Shown one piece after another: positions 40,379 to 49,900 of a stretch of DNA of 64,000 nt. How positions within the stretch are numbered: position 1 is the first letter of the stretch; each line of letters begins with the position of its first letter. The notes beneath the pieces are model-generated. The model was not told the origin of the DNA. It worked only from the letters and a program-made list of their open reading frames with translations, and ran no database searches. Origin of the DNA: Lachancea dasiensis (lineage: Eukaryota > Ascomycota > Saccharomycetes > Saccharomycetales > Saccharomycetaceae). Both the position numbers and the translations under genes were made by a program. Location of the stretch: assembly GCA_900074725.1 (NCBI GenBank), contig LT598455.1, positions 869,802-933,801 of the forward strand. The letters run 5' to 3'.

Positions 40379-40780
40379 AAAACCAGTTTCGAATGCGACC
40401 TCTACATTACTGAGCAGGAACTCTGCGCGGCACGAATTGCTTGTTAAGGCTCCCAGCAATCAGCAAGTCTTGAGGCCGCAAAAAGACTAAAGGAGAAGAG
40501 AGTCCAAGTGTCACAGAAGACTGCTCGAAGGCAGCTATCTGGTTCAAAGAGCTAATGGGGAGCTCCTTCCACGAATTAGCGAGAGACTTTCACAGAGGTG
40601 TCGCACCGGTACAAAATGATCTGAGGGCTTTTTGTGCGAAGCATGACACTGATCGGCTATGGTGCAGAAGTTTGTGCCATCAAGTTAGCGGATAAGCACC
40701 ATTAAAACAGTCACCATACCGCTACGCATCGGCGTAAAAGTGCAGCAGTATTTGCAATACATGGACAACGTTCTCTCCTC
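40379..40780 (+). mobile_element. Possible fossil of a Tc1/mariner-type DNA transposon
   Basis: In one frame, interrupted by a stop, the sequence reads ITEQELCAARIAC, then GSQQSASLEAAKRLKEKR and VQVSQKTARRQLSGS. This resembles the helix-turn-helix region of Tc1-like transposases (a pattern of ...SG..TA.E....L.......VS..TVRR.L). Another frame downstream gives NDLRAFCAKHDTDRLW, and further on QQYLQYMDNV could be the end of the DDE core. Terminal inverted repeats were not found. It is short, broken in several places and has clearly lost most of the element. It could also be coincidence. Confidence 0.3.
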
Positions 40781-41410
40781 CTCTCAACTATAGAATTAGA
40801 GACAAGTAGCTTATATAAGGCTGGAAATGCATCCAGGATCCTTCGCGAGAAAAATATTAACACAACCACCAGTTCATCCTAAGTACCTGTCTTTCCTCTT
40901 GTAATTACATTTAGCGTCATAATGGCTCTTGTACTGGGAGCCAAAATTATATTTATCTTTTCAACCGATCTCGTCAAATATCAATATTTCAAAGGAAGTG
41001 ACAATGGTACCGTAAAAATGAGATCTCTGTTCAAACACCCGTCTACCCTATCACCGTTTGCTTTCTATTTCAAACGCTTTCTCTGTTTGCTAGTCCTTGG
41101 ATAAATGGCTATTTTGTCGGTTTTATTGTAGGAAAATGCCTCAAGCTGTGAGGTCTAATAAGGTCTTGGCAAAAAGCGCAACTGAAAAATCGTCACTATA
41201 ATACAATGGTGGATTATATAAAAATAACGCTACAAAACATTTAGCTGACCCTCGAATGTCGATGATTAGAACGTAGTGGTCTAGCTATAGGGTTGCAAGT
41301 TGTATGCGACGTTATATCCTTTGGTAGATTCTGCAGATATTCCATCTGGTCAACATTAGGTAATCGGTTACAACGAACTTGAGCTAAAGCTGAACTGTAT
41401 ATCTGCAGCG

Positions 41411-43789
41411 ATGTCGGATACGCAGCACAAACGGCGGCGTGTAACCCGTGCGTGCGACGAATGCCGCAAGAAAAAAGTGAAGTGTGACGGTCAACAGCCT
41501 TGTATACACTGTACTGTTTATTCATATGAATGCACTTACAACCAACCGAGCAAACGGACGTCGTTTACGTCTTCGTCGATGCAGCAGTCGCCTACGAGTG
41601 CTGTAGCGGAAGGACCAGCGACTCCAGTACTCTCGGGCCCTCCCAGACAACTGCGGCGGGCGAGTTCCAATTTCACCCGAGCTTCAAGAAACTTGCAATT
41701 GCAATCATTGTCCCAGTATAAGAGCTTGTTTAGTCAATTGTTCCCACAAATGCCTCCAATCGAGAAAGTGGACGTCTCTGCTTTTGTAAAATCGCTGCAA
41801 TGCTCTTCTTCTTTCAATGCGGCGGTGCAAGAGGCCATGAAAGAGCGACACTATGGTGCAAGAGACTTGAGTAGCGACGAAAGCCCGTCCGCCGTGTCCG
41901 GGTCCGGCACCGGTATGACGTCTCCAGAGCTCTCAAACGATGCCATCGAAGGTATTGATGGCTCAATACACTCCATAGAAGGCCGTGAAATAAAAATTAT
42001 ACTGCCTCCAAAGGCTGTGGCATTGCATTTCATTCATGTTACATGGGAGCAATGCTGTGTGCTCTTCCGGTTCTATCACCGGCCAAGCTTTATGGCCTGC
42101 CTCGATGAACTTTATGAAACTGACCCCCATGAGTATACGCATGAACAAATGCATTTTTTACCGCTCTGCTATAGCGTTATGGCTGTTGGTGCGTTATTCT
42201 CCAAGTCCATGCCGAGAGCAGTGGGAGACGAAGAAAGCCCACCACTTGAAGTTGCCTCCCCACCAAACCAATTCATGCAAGATGAGGGGTATAAGTACTT
42301 TGTGGCAGCTCGTGCACTTATCGACATCACCAACGCGCGCGACCTCAACTCCATACAAGCCATCGTAATGCTCTTTATTTTTTTGCAATGCTCTGCCAGA
42401 CTTTCGACTTGCTATACGTACATTGGCGTCGCGATGCGCAATGCTCTCCGAGAGGGCATGCATCGAAATTTGAACGCTGACACTCATGGATACAATCCGA
42501 TTGAACTTGAGATGCGTAAAAGGCTTTTTTACACGATCTACAAAATGGACGTCTACGTGAATACTATGCTGGGACTACCGCGAAGCGTTTCGCAAAGAGA
42601 TTTCGACCAAGCTTTCCCGGCAGACCTTTCAGACGATTGCATCACCAAGATGGGGTTGCTACCAGAGAAGCAAGGTGATGCCTTATCTTCTGCTGGGATA
42701 GCAAACTTTCATACGAAGCTTATCATGATACTTGACAACATTGTCGCTGAGCTTTACCCAGTCAAAAAGACCAATAATTTGATATCTCACGACGTCGTCA
42801 CACAGTTAGAGATCAAACTTCGCCAATGGCTGCGGAATTTGCCTCCTGAGCTAACACCAGGAGTCGGTGATTTACCTCCAAAATATGAAAGGGCTAATCA
42901 GTTGTTACACTTGTCATTCCTTCAAGTGCAAGTAATTTTATATCGTCCTTTCATCCACTATCTCTCACCCGCGCTGTCTTCGAAGGGGTCTGATTCTCTA
43001 TCTGTTCAAAGGGCTCGGAACTGCATTTCGGTTGCCCGCACGGTTGTGAAGTTGGCGAAGAAAATGATGGACAAGAAAACGTTGACCGGAGCCTACTGGT
43101 TCAGCATTTACAATATTTTTTTCTCTGTTGCAGGTCTTATCTTCTACTTACATGAGGTCACGCCCGCTGACGAAGAAGGTGAGCGGGAGTATGGTGAGGT
43201 TCAAGAAGATGTCCAAGTAGGAAAAAGTGTACTGCTGCATTTGAAAGATACAAGCATGGCAGCGAGGCGCTCTTATAACTTGTTACATCTGCTTTTCGAG
43301 AAATTTAATTCTAAAACCATCAAATGGAGTCATGTAAAGCAAGACGAGTATAATGCCACTGCTCCCTCAACTAGCGATCAGTTTCCAGATAGCCCAAGTT
43401 TAGACTTAAGCAATCAATCCAACTCTTATAATATGGACCCCAGCGGGGTGGACCTCTTCTCATTCGGAAACCTAGGGAACAATCCTATGCAGGCTACTTC
43501 TACAATATCTGGTGTTAATACAATGAACACCATCAATACATCTAATATGCTCATGAACAAGGAATTCCCCGAATCGAATGACGCGCTGGAGATGGAAACT
43601 TTTTTCGATCTGGGTAATTCAGCTGCAGCTGATGAGAGTACAGATATACCTTCTACCAGTTACATCCCCAAGGAAGGCTACGAGTTATCAACCGACCCCA
43701 ACGCCGCGGAATCCTACGTCTCGGGTGCGTTTGATCAACTAGATGTCCAACTCTTTGGCCGTTATTTACCACCTTACATGTCACAGTAA
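41411..43789 (+). CDS. ASG1: ASG1 Zn2Cys6 stress-response regulator
   Basis: The 792-residue protein has its zinc cluster at residues 15-41 (ACDECRKKKVKCDGQQPC then IHC and a final Cys). The fungal-specific middle region contains FRFYHRPSFMACLDELY, FVAARALIDITNARDLNSIQ, MRNALREGMHRNLN and RKRLFYTIYKMDVYVNTMLG. The C-terminus is acidic and Asn/Ser-rich, with GVDLFSFGNLGN and a terminal VQLFGRYLPPYMSQ. S. cerevisiae Asg1 (YIL130W, 964 residues) activates stress and lipid-use genes. Position between the FKH gene and TAO3 matches YIL131C-YIL129C. Confidence 0.94.
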   Translation: MSDTQHKRRRVTRACDECRKKKVKCDGQQPCIHCTVYSYECTYNQPSKRTSFTSSSMQQSPTSAVAEGPATPVLSGPPRQLRRASSNFTRASRNLQLQSLSQYKSLFSQLFPQMPPIEKVDVSAFVKSLQCSSSFNAAVQEAMKERHYGARDLSSDESPSAVSGSGTGMTSPELSNDAIEGIDGSIHSIEGREIKIILPPKAVALHFIHVTWEQCCVLFRFYHRPSFMACLDELYETDPHEYTHEQMHFLPLCYSVMAVGALFSKSMPRAVGDEESPPLEVASPPNQFMQDEGYKYFVAARALIDITNARDLNSIQAIVMLFIFLQCSARLSTCYTYIGVAMRNALREGMHRNLNADTHGYNPIELEMRKRLFYTIYKMDVYVNTMLGLPRSVSQRDFDQAFPADLSDDCITKMGLLPEKQGDALSSAGIANFHTKLIMILDNIVAELYPVKKTNNLISHDVVTQLEIKLRQWLRNLPPELTPGVGDLPPKYERANQLLHLSFLQVQVILYRPFIHYLSPALSSKGSDSLSVQRARNCISVARTVVKLAKKMMDKKTLTGAYWFSIYNIFFSVAGLIFYLHEVTPADEEGEREYGEVQEDVQVGKSVLLHLKDTSMAARRSYNLLHLLFEKFNSKTIKWSHVKQDEYNATAPSTSDQFPDSPSLDLSNQSNSYNMDPSGVDLFSFGNLGNNPMQATSTISGVNTMNTINTSNMLMNKEFPESNDALEMETFFDLGNSAAADESTDIPSTSYIPKEGYELSTDPNAAESYVSGAFDQLDVQLFGRYLPPYMSQ

Positions 43790-43929
43790 ATGCATTTATT
43801 ATACCTGTCACGCGAGGAGTTTGGTTTTCCTGTCGCGAATAATTTCAATGCAATATGGTTGATGATATCATTGGATGTAATGTGTTATGCTATGCTTAAT
43901 TATTTAATTGCAACCGATTGAAGAGATGG

Positions 43930-46900
43930 CTAATTCGAGCTGAATTTGCCACTCACTGATCTACTCTGAAGCTCATCCTGTAATGAAAGTAGTTGTTTTT
44001 CTATCATTAGATCATCCTCTAAATTTCTGTCCTGCATCAACTTCTGTACTGGTGTCTCCTCGCCCAGAGCCGCCTTCTCTAGACCACCGCTCTTAGATTT
44101 GCCTTGAAATGATTTAACTCTTTTAGAGAGTTGGCTATGGGGGCTTTTCGAAAGACTAGGACCTGACTGTTTGCTGGATCTCGGAGACGGAGAACTTTTA
44201 AGAGAAAATCCTGCCGAGGAACTTGATAGAGTAGGTGTGGATTTTCCATCAGATAAACGGCTGGAGAAATGAGGAAGATGATAATGGTGTCTCTGTGCTC
44301 TTGGTTTTGCTTGTGAATTTTTTTGTTTAACAGATTCTTTAACTGAGGACTGTGTACTCTTTGCGTCGCTCACTGCCGGAGAGAGAGGTGGGCTGACTTT
44401 ACCCCCAACGGTAGGTGACGAATGAGACGGTGACTCCTTTTCATAGTGGTAAGCTCCATGGTCTTCTTTAAAAGTTTGCGCGAAAAGTTGTTGTTGCTGT
44501 CTCTGCCATTTTTGCTTAGCTCTTTGAGGATTTCTCAATATTCCTTCAAATCTGAAAACCATTTCAGGATTTTCAGTAATTGCCATTTTCGTTGGCGATG
44601 TATCATCAGCGTTAGCATGTGGTGATATTTCTCCGGCCCTCGAAGCTAGTTTGCTGGATGGAAACTGACCATTTGAGCTAGATCTCGAGGGGTTTGGGTT
44701 AACGCTTTTAGAATGCATATTTGCATTGTCTCTCAAGATGTGCGGCCCACCGTGCATACTTGTTCCGAAAGAATCTGCCAAGTTTGTCTTGAAAGAAACA
44801 TTCGAAGGAGTTCTGGTCAAGCTATTTTGCAAAATAGCAGAGACTTTCTTATCGTACAGCTGAGGGGCAGATTCGTACGCGTTTGGATTTTCAATTCTCA
44901 CGGTGTCTCCAGAATCAGTATGGGCATGATCATACAATTTTTGCTCGAATCCGTTACCTGGCATTCCAACCTCGGCTGTAAAAAATGTGTCCAAATTGTC
45001 TAGCTCTGCCCACATATGGCTTAGTGACTCATCCCTCTCTTCTTTTTCTTCCAAGACAGACGTAGTGTCATTTGTTTCAAGTGCGGTAGCAGTTGCGTAC
45101 CCGCCGTCCGCGTGAAATTCTAGAACATCTGCCATGTTTTCAGCACGATGGTTTGAATCATCGGTCGTACTATCTGAGCATGTAGTAAAAACTGCATGCA
45201 CATTATGCCTTGTGGTTGCTGCTGTCATCGTTGGCATTGGTACAGACCAGCCACTTTCCTCAGGTATGCCGAATAATGTAGCTGTCCTGCTGTATGAAAT
45301 TTTGGCATCTTTGTTACCCATGCTGATACGCAAAACATCCTTATCCATTTTACTACCGGACACATTTCTAACGCAATTCAACACCTCAAGTGCTTTCGAT
45401 TCGTAGTCGGTCAAAAGTAGCCTCAAGAGAGGAGAGATCAAGTCAGCACCAACCCCAGTGAACTCTGGTCCACTTAGATCAATCAATGGTACTATGTGTT
45501 CTAATAACTGCAAAGTTTGAAGTTTGACCCAATCTGTTTTATTGAAAAGAAGGCCCATCAAAAATACCAGGGTTTGCGCTCCATAATCGGGGAAATAAAC
45601 GCGGGAGATAAATGTGACGATCTGGCTCAAGAAATCTTTCTTTGACCGGAACTTGTTTTTGGATAGGGAGTCAACAAGTCGTGCTAAAGAAGGTTGATTA
45701 TTGGAATCTGCAAGTACCTTAAGGGACGCCGATGCTTTCTTTATGTCATCGTCAAACTCTTCCTTGTCCATGGCATTGAGAAGGCGAGGTAAATTAGCGA
45801 GCAGAGCAAATAATATTCTTGACTCACTATTAGCGATGATGCGACTATCTTGAAATAGATTTAGGCGATCGAGAAATCTTAGAGAAATATCCCAAGAGTT
45901 TTGAGATCGCAAACCCGTCATGATAGTATGCTGTAAACCATCAAACTTGCCCTCCCACGACGAAGGAAAGGTGGCAATCAAGCACTGTACGGTATCAGGT
46001 GAATCTAAGTCAATTTTAGATACAAACTTGGTGAGACTGGACAAAACTTCCACGAACTCTTGTTCATGAATACTGTTGAGACAAGCAACTAAAGCCCAGA
46101 ACATCTGGGGGAAATCGATCAATTTGGCTGGGCTCAGCTCGGCTGTCACAGCATTTAAGGTCATGAGAATCTGCATAGCAAATCCCTGTATTTCAGGATT
46201 TTCATCCGATATTGTATTAGATAGCCGGTGCAGCATATCCCGTAGCATGTTTTTGTCCAGAAATGTCAAAAGGGACCTGAACACCTGGAAGGAACGACAA
46301 GCAATGTGCTTCACTGGACATGTAGTTGCCCATTTTAAGGCTATAGTTTGCCAGTCTGCTTGTATGTGCTCAAAATTGGAAAACAATGCAACAACATTGC
46401 GAACTAATGAATCCATGGCCATAGGAGAACGTGCGCCATTCTTTTCCTTGACGAGATTGTCATATGCCCAAATATTATTTCTATCTTTGATTAATTTTAC
46501 AGTCTCCTCTGCCTTTTCATGTGTAGGAACTAGCCCGAAAATAAGGTCTGACAATATCTTAGCAGCACTCTCGTGAATAATCGGCACGTAATGATCAATC
46601 AAAGAAAAGCATATATGCAACAATAGCGGGACCTTGGGCCTCATCGAATCATTTGGTATTGTCAGTAGATTTACCAAATAGATGATAGACAGCTGAGCCT
46701 TGGAAAAAACAACTTCCTTCCCTCTATAAGCAAGTGATTTCCAAATATTTGCCACAAATGCAAACTTCTCACCAGCAGGCATCTCGATCTTGACCCGCGA
46801 CGTTTCAGGAATCATATGCCTAGGTTCTAGGTTAATCATGAAAGAATCGATGACTCCTATGCCGCCCGGTACGTTAGCCAGGTAGAGAACAACATCCTTC

Positions 46901-49900
46901 GCTCTTTTCACAAATTTTGGATTCCTTGAAGATATCGACATCTGCAAAATATAATCAAGCGCCACATGAATGTTTTGAAACCCATTTCCTTTCCCTAGCG
47001 AAATCCATAGCTGCTCTATCTCCATCGGATAGCGATTATTTTGCTCAATTGTGATAGCGAAAAGATTATTCAACACCATGAAAGTTCCAGAGTCATCTAG
47101 GTTTTTCAAAGTAATCTTATGGACCCAAGGAATCAGCAGTGTAAAGATATCCTGCTTCATTTCAGTGTTCAGAAAGTCAATATTCCAACAGATTTTGGAG
47201 AATATTTTGAGAAGTACTTCGGAGGAGGGCAGCTCTGCGAAAATCGTCGAGATTTCTTTTGCGGTTGATTTGTATACAGTCTTCGAATCATTGGACAACC
47301 TTTCTTTGAATACTTTAGTGTATGAAGACTTGTAAATCTTCGTTTCTATAGCCGACAAAATATCAATCGAGTACGAACGTACTTCAGTGCTCTCATTGTA
47401 AAGCCCACTCAAGCCCAAAAATACAACGTCATCCTCAGGAAGGACGAAGAAATCCATTTGGAGCAGCGAGTCGCACACTGCGGTATAGTATAGTGTGGCG
47501 ATCCGTGTATCTAAGGTGTGGATCGAATATTGCATCAGCGTATCGTGGTAAAGCTGGGTATTCTCTTTGTTATGTTCAAGTAAACCTTTCAAGGCCATCG
47601 TCCCAAGTTTCCGAACTCTGTCCTCGCGAGCACTAAAAAGCGAGTCAATCCAAGAAATCAAACCTGGAATATCAAACGATATATAGATGGGTGAATGCGG
47701 GATATCATTGATCGTTTTAGTAATAGTGTCGCAACATAAGTGTACCATGGCTTCGAGAGCGACAAACTCCAACCGAGATTTTTGGAATTCAATGGCCGTT
47801 GAAAGAGTGCTTCTATCCTTAATGGTATCGCTCACTCTCATTTTATTATATCTATCGACCGAGACTGTGCTATATTGACCATATCCACACCACTCTTTCA
47901 AGTAATTGAAGCACGACGCTCGGGCCTCAAATGGAAATAACTCGTTGATCATTGGATGATTCTTGACAGCCAAATAGTAGCTTGCCAATAGTCCTGAAAA
48001 ATAGCTGCGCAACTGCTGATACTTGAATGAAAACTGGATCTCTTTCAATTCCAAAAATTGCTTGGCATCTTTTAAGGTTTTTGAAAGCCTCTTTAGGACC
48101 CACTCGTCATCTAAGACCGTTGAGTTTCTAAAGAACGGGGCCAGAACTGCCAGCACGTGGAATATCTCAATTCGCAAAACATTGGATGAGCTCTCGACAC
48201 TCCAAGAAACAAGATATCTATCGACGCTCTGTAGATATGCCTTGAAGATGTTGACGTTCATTGAGCTGAGACCGCTGATTATTGCATCTTTAACAAACGA
48301 ATTGTGGCAATTGAGGAGCGGTAAAACCATCTTAAATATCGAAGTAGCGGATTTGATTTTCTGGTGCTGAACAGTTAATATCTGTTGTGACTTATTTCTA
48401 CCGTGCTGATGCTGAGTAGCAGGAATATGCAATTTCTGATCGCTTATCGACGTCAACGAAGAACAAGCTACTATCAAGTAGAGTTTCCATTGATTTACCA
48501 CAACCTGCGGCGAAATATCCCTCGATTGGATTTGCGTGTTGCTCGCAACGGACAAAATGATTTCATGAAGTTGAACGAGCCGAATGCACACTAGAGAGCG
48601 ACAAAGCGCCATAGTAACTGGAGAACGCTCAAAGATCAAGGAGAGTAGCTTCGAGAAGGTACGCATCCAAAGAGCCGCATCCACCCCGTACTCTGATTCA
48701 GCTATCTTTACCAAAATGCCGGTCTTGTATTTTGCGCTTAGTTTCGCAAATCGAGTTTTCTCAGCAACACTCATAGCTAACCTTTTGTCCTCTAGTAGGT
48801 TGGAATAATTAAAAGTCTGGAGTAAATCGATTAGGCGCGTGCCCCTCTCGGCAACCAATCTCGATGTTGATCGTGAATGCGATTTTTCTAAACTGTTAGT
48901 CTTTTCTAACAGAGCTTCGTCAAACTTGGAAACTATTTTGAGAATCTGGATTGCCAAGCGCCGGACTAAATGATCGTGGGAACATAAAAAGAAAAGTCCA
49001 TTTCCTTCAACATCTTCAATCACTGTTACAGTGTTTTTCCACTCATACTTTTCAGTGTCCTTTCCTTCTAATGTAGTTGATTCATGGACTTCGGTGGGGA
49101 AACTTCCTACACCAGTTTCCTTCACATTCTTTGCTTTCTTCGATTTTTTGAATTCACCTAACCAACAATGTAAAAGTTCGATGTAAAGAATAAGCAGTTT
49201 GCGATATTCAGTGGAAGACAAATACGATAAATTATAGCTGGACTGAGTCTTCTCGTCAAAATCAAAAGAGTACTTCGCAAACCATGTAATTAATGTGTAG
49301 GGATTCTTTTTCAAGGCCAGCGCTCTCAAAGCGTTTTGAGAGCTGGCGGCAATCAGTGTGTTGTGGTGAACTGCGTTTCTTGCCAATATCTCGATTGTTG
49401 ATTTGAACGGTATGCTCTTTGAAACTGTTAAGCAGCATGGCATAACCTCAATTAAAGCAGCAAACAAGGCAGCATTCAATCCTCGATTTGAATTATTGGC
49501 ATTTTCACTTGAAAATCCAAAATTGAAAGATGAAATTCCAGCGAAGGGAGTATTACTTTGCCGGTGATGTTCATTCTCAGGTGACCACACCTCTGAACCA
49601 ATATTTGAGTCCAATAAAAGGAATAATTTGTAAAATGATTTGCATGCCTCTTCATGATCACTTGATGCTACACCTCCCATATGGCTAGAAATTTTGTTCA
49701 AATTTACCTCATAAAATCTACAGTCGTTCTCAGGAAACTCTGGTCGCTCTGTAGTAACAAGAAGACCTCTATAAGCGTCAATGGCTAAAATCATTCTCTC
49801 ATATCCTATATTTTCCAAAGTGGCACCGTTAAAGGACATCTTTATGAGCGGTAAAATGACGTTCTCCATTATGAATCCTTGGTGAAGATTGCCAATTGTA

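Larger units (their letters stand above)
38385..41410. other. 3-kb gene-free region between the forkhead gene and ASG1
   Basis: This is the longest stretch without a gene. It is the divergent upstream region of both genes and much longer than usual for this genome. It contains a short Cys-rich ATG frame (39322-39522), a 7-bp-stem hairpin near 39470-39488 and a possible transposase fossil (40379-40780). No tRNA, centromere-type element or snoRNA could be recognised. Confidence 0.45.
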
